DNA of 64,000 bases from Lunularia cruciata (Eukaryota; Streptophyta; Marchantiopsida; Lunulariales; Lunulariaceae): NCBI GenBank assembly GCA_948567375.1, contig OX419762.1, positions 38,049,034 to 38,113,033 on the forward strand, written 5' to 3'. Positions 53,907-64,000 of the stretch are shown here, one piece after another. The notes beneath the pieces were generated by a model. It saw only the letters and a program-made list of their open reading frames with translations. It did not search any database and was not told where the DNA came from. Within the stretch, counting starts at the first letter, position 1. Every line of letters begins with the position of its first letter. Both the position numbers and the translations under genes were made by a program.

Positions 53907-55690
53907 AGCATCAGATTCAACTTCATTGTCATGTCACCACTTGATAGCTCTTTTGACAAGATATAGAGTAGATTTGAGATCATCTATTAACTTTCTCACT
54001 AAGGAGTGGACTTCAAGTTGTCTATTAGATTATAGTGTATACCCTTACCAAGGTTTTCCATCTGAATTTAGGACCTCCCCCCCCCCCCACCCAACTCTTC
54101 ATGATATGAAATAGGATCTTTTTTGGTATAGTCTTATGTTGATAAGGAGACAACTCATTAGGCTCATGGATGCAACATTAGAGCACATTAGACTATATCA
54201 TCTTCTACCTGAATCTTTCTTCTTGAAGGGTGGAGAGGACAAAGTACACTCCTCCAACTCTCCTCCTCCTCCCATTTCATGAGGAGTTAGAGATTTGAGT
54301 AGCATGATACTTGTGTGCATTCATATAAGTATTGAAGATACCATTGGTGTACACTTATATACACCCCTAAACTCTTTGTTGACTATTGGACTATTTGCTA
54401 ACATGAACATATAGATAAGCATAATATAAATGTCACATATTGTCAAAATAGATATCATGTGACTCCTCTATGTTCACATCTTCTACTAATCAAGATTATG
54501 AGTCTTGCAAGTCTCTTGCTACATCCATATCTATTGACGTCTTATGAGACTTTCCTGCTCTAGTAAAGCCCAAATTTGAAAGTGTGTTTGAACCATTTTC
54601 TTTGATAATAGAAAAGAATTGAATATGTGTTTGGAACATTTTTTATGACAACAAAAAATAGCTATATTGGGCTACTAGTAGAACCTCCAATATGGTGTAC
54701 AAGTGAGTCATTTTATCCCAACAAGATACTTGCATATTTCTAAAGACATAAAGACAACCTACTTATCCCTAACTTTATCTTTCACCTTACAAAGTGTGGC
54801 AAAACCCTAACAAACTAAGAAAAACCCCAACAAAATCTTACCAACATGGAGAAAGTCTCTTGATACCATAGCAAAACCCAATCTATTAGGGAAAACCTCT
54901 AACATACTCATAGCAAAACCCACTCAACCAAGGCAAACCCCTAATGTACCTGCAGCAAAACCCTCTTGCCCGAGCAAATCTTTGCCACACTCACCATGAA
55001 ATTGGGATGAAACCCAAATATAAATGGTTCTAAATAGTGAATAGATAACCTAAACCTTCTTATCCATTCCATGATTAAAGCAAAATTCTATTCTTCAAGA
55101 AATTGGAATACATTTGTAGCCTTAGACAAGTTTGAACACCAAAAGATCCAAAGACACTATTTCATGCTCATTCAAGTAAGCAAATACTGAAATCCATTAG
55201 ATGTGACATATGAATGGATGGAAGAGTGGCACTTTCCTTCTTGTACGAAATAAACAAGTGAAGGGTATATACATCAAGTAGATCTCTAGAAAACACCAAT
55301 TGAATAGAGTAAAGGTGAAGTGTAATATACTTATTTGAACAAATTCAAACCATACTTGCCACCACCCACTGTCGTTGGGAAAATAGCCCACGTGTACCCT
55401 TGAGGCTTTTGGAGTGATAAATTTTTTCTCTTCTAGTTGTTGTAAGGAACATGGATTTATGTCAATATGTCTTGGGTGTGGTTTTATGCTACCCTGCCAC
55501 GAGAGATATTTCCTATATTATTGTGAAGCCCGGAGAAAGTTATGGTGTTATTAGCTTGAGGAGTCTTTTAATCTGGCTTGAGCCAAGAAATAATGTTGGG
55601 TTCCACAAGCTTAGGTTTTGTTTTATGTTATTGGAGTGAAGAGTATTTTCCTTAGTGGAGGAGCAAAAAAGAGTCTTTTGAGTTGGAAAT
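53907..55690. other. Unassigned interval
   Basis: No gene recognised. Includes a run of 12 C at 54077-54088. Around 54785-54965 there are repeated CAAAACCC(A/T)-type words spaced 25-40 bases apart. Confidence 0.45.
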
Positions 55691-55939
55691 ACTTTGGGAG
55701 GCTTTAGAGGAGTTTTGACGATGAAAGGTTTGGGGAATAACAACATGAAAAAGTTAGTGGACATGGAAGGAACTCAGCTCGGGAGGAGAGGTTTTCTCGG
55801 ATGAAAGGACTTGGAGAGGGGGGTTTTTTGGGCAGAAGGGGAAGGTTCGGGTGGGAAGGAGAGAGGCATAGAAGGATTTTGGGGGATTGCCAAGAAAGTG
55901 GAATTTGGAAAGGGTCTTTTTTGGGTGAAGATAGCAAGA

Positions 55940-56860
55940 AGGCAAAATTTTTGCAGGACTGGGAAGTGGTTTTGGTGAGGTGCAAGAAGAAGAAATTTTG
56001 CAAGAATGTAAAGGCTGGAGAAATGCAGGAGTTGAAAGCTTGGACAGAAGGGAGATGTATCGAATTTAAAGGGAGGACTGTGAAGTGGTTTTGGTGAGGT
56101 TCAAGAAGAAGAAATTTTGCAGGAATGTAAAGGCTGGAGACATGCAAGAGTTGAAAGCTTGGACAGAGGGGAGATGTATCAAACGTAAGGGCAGGACTGT
56201 GAAGGGGTTTGGTGAGGTACAGGAAGGCAATTTTTGCAGGAATGTGAGGGGTTTTGTAAGGTGCAGGAAGGCAATTTTTGCAGGAATGTGAAGGGGTTTG
56301 GTGAGGTACAAGAAGGCAATTTTTGCAAGAATGTGAGGGGTTTTGTGAGGTGCAGGAAGGCAATTTTGCAGGAATGTGATGGGTTTTGTGAGGATAGCAA
56401 GAAGGAAAATTTTTGCAGGAATGTAAAGGCTGGAGAAATGCAAGAGTTGAAAGCTTGGACAGAGGGGAGATGTATCAAATGTAAAGGGAGGATTGTGAAG
56501 GGGTTTTGGTGAGGTTCAAGAAGAAGAAATTTTGCTGGAATGTAAAGGCTGGAGAAATGCATGAGTTGAAAGCTTGGACAGAGGGGAGATGTATCTAATG
56601 TAAGGGCAGGACTGTGAAGGGGTTTGGTGAGGTACAAGAAGGCAATTTTTTCAGGAATGTGAGGGGTTTTGTCAGGATAGGAAGAAGGCAAATTTTCGCA
56701 GGAATGTAAAGGCTGGAGAAATGTAGGAGTTGAAAGCTTGGACAGAGGGGAGATTTATCAAATGTAAGGGCAGGACTGTGAAGGGGTTTGGTGAGGTGCA
56801 AGAAGGCAATTTTCACAAGACTGTGAAGGGGTTTGGTGAGGCAGCAAGAAGACAAATTTT
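55940..56860. repeat. Minisatellite with 45-bp and ~119-bp units
   Basis: A 45-bp unit (GTGAAGGGGTTTGGTGAGG, then TACAGGAAGGCAATTTTTGC and AGGAAT) is repeated many times. A second segment starting AATGTAAAGGCTGGAG and ending GGAGATGTATC occurs at about 56004, 56123, 56419, 56538 and 56702. Spacings are 119, 296, 119 and 164 bp. The 119-bp step is not a multiple of 45, so two unit types are interleaved. The + strand is strongly purine-rich. Minus-strand frames are open but Pro/Ser/Leu-repetitive and not credible as genes. Confidence 0.85.
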
Positions 56861-57130
56861 GCAGGAAAAATCAAAGGGTTGTGAGTGGTTGCAAGAAGCA
56901 ATTTTTGCAGGACTGTGAAGTGGTTTGGTGAGGCCGTAGGAAGACAAATTTTGCAAGAAAAATGAAAGGGTTGTGAGTGGTTACAAGAGGCAATTTTTGC
57001 AGGACTGTGAAGTGTTGGGTGAGAGTGCAAGAAAGAAATTTTTGCAGGACGGTGAAGTGGTTTGGTGAGGCTGCAGGAAGACAAATTTTGCAGAATGTGA
57101 AGGGAGATTATGAAGGTTTGCAAGAGTGGA
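56861..57130. repeat. Related purine-rich repeats
   Basis: Units of about 100 bp share GGGTTGTGAGTGGTT, CAATTTTTGCAGGACTGTGAAGTG and GTTTGGTGAGGC (near 56875-56980 and 56965-57075). They link the 45-bp array to the 93-bp array. Confidence 0.7.
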
Positions 57131-57214
57131 ATTTTAGCAGGGAGAAGCTGGAGAGAGAGGGCTCCAATAGAATTTTTGCAGGGAGGAACTTGGGGGTGTG
57201 CATGAGAAAGAAAT

Positions 57215-57800
57215 TTTAGAAGTGCTTTTGTGCAGGACAGTGGGAGAGGAAAACAAGAATGTACATGAATTTTTGAATTGAGACAGGGTGTGCATGAGAA
57301 GGGAAAATTTTGGAAGTACTCTTGTGCAAGACAGTGGGAAAAGAAAGAAAGCTATGCAGGAATTTTTGGATTGAGACAGGGTGTGCATGAGAGGGGAAAA
57401 TTTTGGAAGTGCTCTTGTGCAGGACAGTGGGAGAAGGAAGAAGGGTTGTGCATGAAATTTTGAATTGAGATAGGGTGTGCAAGAGAGCAGAAGTTTTTGA
57501 AGTGCTTTTGTGCAGGACAGTGGGAGAGGAAAACAAGAATGTACATGAATTTTTGAATTGAGATAGGGTGTGTAGGAGAGCAAAAATTTTCAAAGTTCTT
57601 TTGTACAAGACAGTGGGAGAGGAAAATAGGAATGTGCATGAATTTTTGAGTTGAGGTGGGGTGTGCAGGAGAGCAGAAATTTAGAAGTGCTTTTGTGTAG
57701 GATAGTGGGAGAGGAAAACATGAATGTACATGAATTTTTGAATTGAGATAGGGTAAGCAGGAAAAGAGAAATTTAGAAGTGCTTTGGCTGGACAGTGGAG
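57215..57800. repeat. 93-bp tandem array, about 6.3 units
   Basis: The anchor GACAGTGGGAG (or a near match) lies at 57236, 57330, 57423, 57516, 57609, 57701 and 57791. Spacings are 94, 93, 93, 93, 92 and 90 bp. Each unit also has AGTGCTTTTGTGCAG, GTACATGAATTTTTGAATTG and AGGGTGTGCATGAGA. The unit is 31 codons, so long frames remain open on the minus strand. Confidence 0.9.
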
Positions 57801-57839
57801 AGAAATGCAGGAGGTATTTCGGGAGACTAGAAAGGCTGG

Positions 57840-58200
57840 AGAAGCTTTGAGTGAGAGAGGATTGATGTTGACCAAGATTCTTGGCAGAAAATGATTTTGA
57901 GAGATCAGTGAGGTTTTGAGAGGAACTTTGAGTGGAGAGGTTCATGATAGGGAGTTTTTGGAAGATTAGTAGGGCTGGAGAGGAGTTTCAAGAAATGGCA
58001 GAGGGGTTTTGAGGAGAAATGTTTTGCAGGAGAACAATGAGGAGTTTCAAGAAGAAGTTGAAGGTTGACAGAGAGGTTCTTGGCAAGAAATGATTTTAGA
58101 GGATCAGTAGGGCTGGAGAGGAGTTTTGAGAAGTGGCGGAGGGGTTTTGAGAAGAAATGTTTCAAGAGAACAGAGAGAGGTTTTGGAGGAGCTTCAAGTG
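57840..58200. repeat. ~139-bp degenerate direct repeat
   Basis: GGCTGGAGAGGAGTTT through GAGGGGTTTTGAG and GAAATGTTT occurs at 57970 and 58109. A third, more diverged copy starts near 57850-57895. Confidence 0.75.
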
Positions 58201-59465
58201 ACAGAAGGTTAAGAGAAGAATCAAGAGAAAAGATCAAGGGAGGCCAGGATTTGGAGTGTGAGGAGAGGAATACTCGAGAAGGAGACCGTATGGACTCACA
58301 ATGACAAGATGGAGAAACCAAAGGAATTCTGCCAAGCAGTGAAGACTTTAGAGACTTCAGGCGGAGACTACAAGTAGGAAGCCAAAAACTGTAAGGGATA
58401 GGAGCTAAGATCAGGTTGACTTTGTGTTCTATACATGCTTGACTAGGCAATGTGCTTAGATGCAAACATTATGCAGTCAAATCTGCTTTGAAACTTGGTG
58501 TGAAGATAGAAGTGATTTCCCATTATTGAATGTGTGTGTACAAAATAAGAACAGTAATAAGAATGGAATGAACACCATGGTATTTAGCTAGGCTGCAAAA
58601 TTCAAACAGGACATGGAACAAAATTCTGGAGTTGAGTCAGTTGCATGACCTATGGACTAGTCCTCAAATCCTTGAGTCTATGCTTGGCCAGACCTAATGT
58701 TACAGCAAAACCAATCACCTTCCTAAGAAGGTTAGAGTGAGAAATAGTCTAGAACGACAACTCAAGAATATTAGGTGCAGAACAGCAGCAAAAAGTCTAC
58801 TAAGAGAAGTTGTTGTCACAAAGCTGAAAATAGAACCAATGTCGAGCTTATGATGAACAAGCCAGCATAAGCACAAGCAGCCAGATGCCCAACGCAATCT
58901 CAAGACCTTACAATCCCCGCAACACCGCATGCACTATTGGCCAACCTACACCTCTCCTTTGCTTCCAAAGATGTGCTCCTCAATTGAAAAATATTAGAAA
59001 AATCTTGAGTAAAGGCAGCCACCGTAGTCAAAGAGAGTGTCTTGTTACAAGATTCTTTCCTTTTTGTTCTTGATTCAGTTTCCCTTTCTCCTTCCTCGTC
59101 ATCCTCTTTCTCTCCTTTAAGCTCTTGGTCTCCTTTTAAAGCTCAAAGTTCTTCTTCTCAATCTCCTTCTAATGCCCAAGGTTCTTCTTTGCCAAGTGTT
59201 GTTGGTTGATGTGGCAATGGGATTTGAATCTCCTCATGCACAAGCATAGGGTACTCATGGGTCTCATAGGAAATTAGGATGGGAGGAAATGACTCTTGGG
59301 TGTTAAGAACACTATACCTTGGTCTAGTACATGCTTGTGGGTATCAAGTTCCTAGCTCAAACAATTCTTCATCCACTACTTTTTCACATGGTTGCTCACA
59401 TGAAACTTGCAAACCACCTTCTTCATCTCTTACCATATCTAAAAATTCATTTTCTACACTTAAAC
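58201..59465. other. Unassigned interval
   Basis: No gene recognised. 59040-59160 is a TC-rich run of CTCTTTCTCTCC-type words. Possibly 3' remains of the gypsy-like sequence on the minus strand. Confidence 0.4.
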
Positions 59466-59760
59466 TCACCATGACCGGAGGAGAAATATGTGTGCAGGTT
59501 CTAAATAGAAATGCCACATTCTTGCAAAATGTGGATATATATGATTCAACTTATCCTTGATAGTCCTCCATCCTTGTTTCAACTCCTTCTCTATGAGTCC
59601 TTCCATCATACACTTGTCTTTCCATGTGTGAACTTGTTTATAAGAGGCCATGTAGCAAGCCCAATTTTGGTATAGCCTCTCCCCAATCATGGACCTAGGA
59701 AAATCCTTTCCATATTTCACAAGATAAGTAGCCTTGTAACTAAAAGTGGTACACTTCTGA
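59466..59760 (-). pseudogene. Gypsy-like internal fragment
   Basis: The minus-strand frame reads TYLVKYGKDFPRSMIGERLYQNWACY and KELKQGWRTIKDKLNHIYPHF. I associate this kind of segment with the non-enzymatic part of plant LTR retroelements, but cannot name a domain. It lies on the inner side of the LTR at 60696. Confidence 0.35.
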
Positions 59761-59952
59761 ACTGGTTTCTTACGACCACTCCATGTATTTGCTTGAAATG
59801 TTCAAGGTCTTCAAGATAGTCCAACAACCAACCATAATGGTGAGTGACTATTCTAATCAATCTTCATCTGCACCTTTTGGTTTTGAGCTTGTTGATGAAA
59901 GCCCTATCAACTATCCCAATGATTGTCCCACCAACTCCATCTTTAAAAAATC

Positions 59953-60192
59953 CTAGAATTTCTCAAGAAAAGGAGGTGGAATAGATTCACTATATTTTGT
60001 AACCAAATCTTGCAAGAGATATGGAATTACTTCTACATTATTTGGTTCTAGAGGAGGCAAACTAGATTCATAAGATTTTGAAACCAAATCTTGCAGAAGG
60101 AACAAAGTTGCTTCTACACTTTTTGAACCCAAATCACAGTGATTGACACTTTCTTCAAGAGAGGGAACTATTGACTTATCCATGGACGTCAC
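59953..60192 (-). pseudogene. Repetitive Ser/Leu-rich fragment
   Basis: Contains two copies of a ~27-residue unit (LLQDLVSKSYESSLPPL and LLQDLVTKYSESIPPPF). It resembles low-complexity spacer regions of retroelements. No enzymatic motif. Confidence 0.35.
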
Positions 60193-60695
60193 TCAATATT
60201 TGCACCCAACCAACTCTCTAAATTTCCTTGTAAAGCAAATTTTGGCACAATTAATATCTCCACCTTCCCCATCACCATGTACTCACCATTCCCCTAAATG
60301 CTAGTGCATTGGAAGTTTAAATATCTCTACTTTGCACTAGAAGTTTGAAGAAGTCTCTTAAGGTCATGACTTGTTGCTAGAAAACATCCCTTGTAATCTA
60401 ACATAGATTCTCTTATTCTTGTTCATTCACTAAGGTGGGTTGCGCTCATTTCAAGTAAAATTATAAAGTATCAAGGAATCCAAAATTATAGTCCAAACTA
60501 AATCAATTTCTTCATTTTCATAACTCTTCAATTCAAAATTTTTTGCTCAAGTATTGTTATGCCAATGGTTCAGACATTCAAATTTTTTTGCTCATGTGGT
60601 GTTGTGCCAATGGTTCAAATATTTTGCTCAAGAAGTGCTAGCCAATTATTCAAATTTTTTGTGCACCAAGCAAGGAAGGATTTCTTCTTGCCATG

Positions 60696-61473
60696 TGTAA
60701 TACTCTGAGGATAGGAGACCTGAAGAGAAACACACCATGAGAAACACACACTTTCACACTCAAACTCCGATGCCCCAAAGGAGCACCTTCTCTTTATTAT
60801 ATAGGTAAAGTGGATCTCCTCCAATGAAGCTCTACCATAGGATTAGGTACATAGATAGGTGACATGTCAGCAAGCTCCACCCTTGGATTACTTACTTGGA
60901 TGGGTGACATGTTGGTCTTGGTCCTATCTGGTTGGTCAAACAAGCTTTGACCGGGTGGAATCTTTTAGGGAATCTTCTTGTAGGAATCTCAGAATCTCAA
61001 TGGGTGAGGTACTATTGGAAAGCTCTCAACAAAACAAAGCAAGGGGGGAAGGAAGGCCACCCTTCCTTCTATTTGGGGGGGGGGGGGGGGGGGGGGGAGG
61101 GCCATATGCAAATTCTCAAGGCCTAATTCATCCGTTTAGGCCTCCAAAATTGCCTTCAAAGATTTCAAGCATATTTTGGTTCCAACTCTATAAGTAGAAG
61201 TCCCCTTTTGTTGATACCTCTTTCTGATCTATTTAGTCCATCCTGTGTAACATCCTTCCAGATGTTACCAACCCAATTCTCACCTTCAAATCATATGTCT
61301 AGCTATTAGTTCTAAGGTTTTCAAATCTATTTTGGTTTTCTGCCCTATTAGTAGAAGTACCCTTCTGGTAATAATTATATCTGATCTATTTTGACCATCA
61401 TGTATAATATCATTCTAGATGTTACCAAACCAAATTTCACATCTAGATCATATGGCTAGCTCTTGGTATTACA
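60696..61473 (-). repeat. G1-family LTR
   Basis: On the + strand TGTAATACTC to TTGGTATTACA. It aligns with 10705-11248 (GATGCCCCAAAGGAGCACCTT, CATGTTGGTCTTGGTCCTATC-like, GGAATCTTCTTG, CAATTCATCCGTTTAGGCC). It is longer because about 160 bp at its upper end (GTTTTCAAATCTATTTTGGT to CTCTTGGTATTACA) repeat 61155-61320. It is the 5' LTR of a decayed minus-strand element whose body lies below, or a solo LTR. Confidence 0.75.
61075..61098 (+). repeat. Run of 24 G
   Basis: An uninterrupted 24-base G homopolymer inside the LTR, followed by AGGGCC. Such runs form G-quadruplexes and are also prone to assembly length errors. The G1 copy at 11025-11045 has no such run. Confidence 0.9.
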
Positions 61474-61479
61474 CCATGC

Positions 61480-63315
61480 CATGTCCCTCCTTTGATTACC
61501 ATTAATTATATTAGATGTTGTCATTATTATAAGCTAGAGCCTTGTACCTGATTTTCCCCTGATTTTATACTTCCATTGTTCTATTGGGATAGTGGAAATA
61601 GTCCCATAAGGTTGGTAGATACTCATAAATTTTTGTGGGCATTTCCTTTTCTCTACACATTTTTTTATGAGTTGTGTCTAAACTTTTTGCAAGTATCCAT
61701 CCAATGCCATAAATTTTTCAAAAAGCTATTATTGAAATGCACTATTGTGCAAGCACACTTCAGATAAATTCCAAGTCAGTTCTTGAGCATACGCATGCCC
61801 AATTTAGGGATCCCATTGCATTTGAATAGGGAAATGAATTGCACTTTGTTCTTTCTTCTATTGTCTTTGAGCAATCTTCAACAAACACCTTGGTAAAGGT
61901 GCCAAGGTGTAGAAATTGGTCTGTAGTCTTGAAATCCAAATTGCACCACTTTATGCTACAAGTATAGGGGCTAAGAGATTCTCAACCATCCATGTTAGAT
62001 GTCTCTTGTAACTTGCAAGTTGATTAGGTGATGAACCTCTTGCGAGTCTATCTTTCTGAAACTATGAACTCAACTTACCCTTGATATGTTATAGTAGATG
62101 CATACAATAATGTTTCATCCATATAAAGCTCCAGATGGAAAATGCTTGGCCCCTATGCATATATCACACGTGCTTATCAACTTCGGAGTTGGTAAAACTC
62201 CTTGCCAAAAGAACGGTATCAATGACTTTAAACCATTTGCAAGGAGAATGTTTCAAGCTATATAACATCTTCTTCAAATGACATATGAGTCCCTTCTTGG
62301 GAGGAGAGACTCATAAAAATGCAATTTTTTATATCCATTTGGTGGAAAAATGGATTTTATTGTGCATCAAGTGCTAGGATTAAGCAAATAGAATGAATGC
62401 AAACCACTGATAAGTAGGTCTCAATATAGTCCAGGCATTCTACTTGATTGAAGCGTTTTCCTTGAATCTTTCAACTGTCCTATTTGGCTCAAGTTTGAGT
62501 TTAAAGAGCCATTTACATGTGATAGGATGGCATCCAAATGGTAAGGCAACAAAGGTCCATGTGCCATTTGCTGCATGGGAATTCAGTTCATCTTCAATAG
62601 CAATCTGCCATTGACTAGCTTTAGGGCTCCTTATTACTTTTGCATAGGTCCAAGTTCCAAAGGAACTTCAACAAATGAGGTAAAGAGAGCACTCTTTCCT
62701 TTTGGGTTGCACTTCTTTGGGATGACTACCAAACTATCATATCTTTTAGCAAGATTTCACACAAAATGTACTTTTTTTTCAATCTAGCACGTTGATGTAT
62801 TTGAGGTGGAGATGGTCTGATAGGGGATGAAATGGTTCCTCTTGTGATTGAGTCTCCTCAATAATGGTCTCACTTTGTGGTGGTGTTGAGTGACATTGGT
62901 GTTGCAGTTGACCACTTGAATGGGACTCCCATTGATGGTGAATACCTATAACTCTCATAAATGAAGAAGAGTTTATTCTTGTTCACATTCTACTCTACTT
63001 CTCCTTGAGCTTCCTTTGGACCTTGTAGCCCTTAGATGTAGCATCATACCCAAGCAGGCAGCACTCCAAGGATCTCTCATCTAGCTTTTCTTGCAGTCCC
63101 TCTAGGATTTGTGTAAAACATGTAGAGCCAAAGATTCTCAAGTGAGAAATGTCCAGCTTACAAATAGTCCACAGTTCATATGGCATCTTGGCTTTTTGGA
63201 TGGCCTTTGTAGGACACCGATTTTGAAGTTAAGTGGCATACAATATTGCCTCTCCCCTATATGGTTTAGGAAGTTTCCCTTCAAACCACTTGTAGCAAGT
63301 TGCATCAAAGAGAGT
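61480..63315 (-). mobile_element. Decayed Ty1/Copia element fragment
   Basis: The minus strand from 63315 downward reads DATCYKWFEGKLPKPYRGEAILYAT and YELWTICKLDISHLRIFGSTCF (end of integrase, 62995-63315). It continues in switching frames through RT segments such as HPITCKWLFKLKLEPNRTVERFK (about 62450-62540) and MLYSLKHSPCKW (about 62230-62290). The order integrase before RT defines Copia. Stops are frequent. It is cut at 63315 by the LTR-like repeat B. Confidence 0.8.
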
Positions 63316-63766
63316 TGTCACGCCATTTGTAGTTCCGCATCTAGATGCTCGGACACTGGAGTTCCAGTGATGATAGTTAGAGTTATTCTAGCTGTTTCTC
63401 CGGGACTACTTTCCGACGGTTAGATTTCATGTTCGGGGTACTGACTTCACGGTGGGGCCCACCGTCACTTTGCACCGTTTGCACCGTCGAGTGTGCCGTC
63501 AGTGGGACCGTTAGGGTTTCAGGGCTAGCTCGAGTCCAGGGGGTATAGTTTCGAAGTGAGCTCCAGAGAGCTCACTTCTCTGATGTTGAGCCTTCGAGTT
63601 CCTGGCTATGGTGGACAGAGGCCGGCGAGCGTCACCTGGATTCTCTATGCTTGAGTGGGTGTGGCTTGACTGTAATCAGTGCCCAGTTGTTGGCAGTTTA
63701 TAGAGTGACAGATCAAGTACTGATTTGAGTTGAGTTGAGTTGAGAATGTTAAGCAATCTGATTACA
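63316..63766 (+). repeat. LTR-like repeat, copy B (5' LTR of a further element)
   Basis: Matches 42970-43415. It starts TGTCACGC exactly at the break in the Copia sequence and ends CTGATTACA. The next bases, TCAGAG, fit the core of an initiator-Met tRNA primer site, though with poor matches around it. A short TGAGT tandem run lies at 63726-63742. Confidence 0.65.
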
Positions 63767-64000
63767 TCAGAGAAGTGAAGTCAGGGGGAAATCGGGTGCA
63801 GGAACGTTGAGTGTTGGTGGTATCTCCAAGCTCGGTGGATCGTGGTAGCTCGATTCAGGTTCTGTGTTTCCCTAATGTGCAAAAGCTCGTGTAGTTGATG
63901 CAAATTTGGCAGTTAGGCGGACGGTGTGCGGAAGCGCTGGCCAAATTTTGAGCCAAGAAGGAGCAATTTTCGAGTAGTGTTGTGATTTTGAGCTCAGGAG
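63767..64000 (+). other. Probable leader of the element at the right edge
   Basis: GC-richer sequence starting AGGGGGAAATCGGGTGCAGG. No ORF is readable before the window ends. Confidence 0.4.

Noticed and set aside
54785-54965. Telomere-like CCCTAA words
   Set aside because: They are irregularly spaced CAAAACCC(N) words and never form a tandem of the plant telomere unit.
55704-57945. Long Pro/Ser/Leu-rich minus-strand ORFs (up to 219 codons)
   Set aside because: They arise from tandem repeats whose unit lengths are multiples of three and from the pyrimidine-rich strand; overlapping frames on the same strand are equally open and no family features exist.
1-64000. CRISPR arrays, bacterial operons, riboswitches
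   Set aside because: The tandem repeats lack unique spacers of constant length, and spliceosomal introns and retroelements show this is plant nuclear DNA.

Overview
The window reads as nuclear DNA of a land plant. It is AT-rich, holds only two recognisable host-gene segments, and is otherwise dominated by nested and decayed transposable elements. A Mediator subunit 12 (MED12) C-terminus and a secreted potato-inhibitor-I family gene with a spliceosomal intron point to a plant. The remains of an R2-like non-LTR element hint at a non-angiosperm (bryophyte, fern, lycophyte or gymnosperm), but I cannot name the species.

Layout. 1-8.6 kb: a pyrimidine-rich field of degenerate repeats of roughly 1.2-1.9 kb spacing. 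It flanks the terminal exon of MED12 (5777-6217, + strand). 8.6-10.7 kb: unassigned, with one exon-like stretch. 10.7-31.2 kb: a nest of Ty3/gypsy LTR retrotransposons. These are a decayed minus-strand element G1 (10705-16761), an apparently intact young element G2 (16762-24564, + strand, LTRs identical by eye, open 1608-codon gag-pol, extra upstream zinc-knuckle ORF), a truncated minus-strand element G3 with a duplicated LTR/leader (24565-27583), and a decayed minus-strand relative of G2 (27584-31215). 31.3-31.6 kb: another integrase scrap. 32.3-35.7 kb (minus) and 44.1-45.0 kb (plus): two remnants of a non-LTR retrotransposon family with an N-terminal zinc finger, reverse transcriptase and a C-terminal CCHC plus endonuclease-like region, the R2-type architecture.

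38.3-39.7 kb: a minus-strand protease-inhibitor locus. One signal-peptide exon is followed by two alternative, phase-compatible inhibitor exons that differ at the reactive site. 41.3-43.4 kb: a hairpin, small tandem repeats and an LTR-like repeat whose second copy starts a further element at the right edge (63316 onward). 46-49 kb: Copia and PIF/Harbinger scraps. 49.4-58.4 kb: degenerate tandem repeats, long purine-rich tracts and minisatellites with 45-bp and 93-bp units, plus a few unrecognised open stretches. 58.7-63.3 kb: gypsy-like internal fragments, a G1-type LTR carrying a 24-base G tract, and a decayed minus-strand Copia element.

The only genes likely to serve the plant are MED12 (Mediator kinase module, transcription) and the inhibitor gene (secreted defence or regulation of serine proteases). 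G2 is the only element that still looks able to move.
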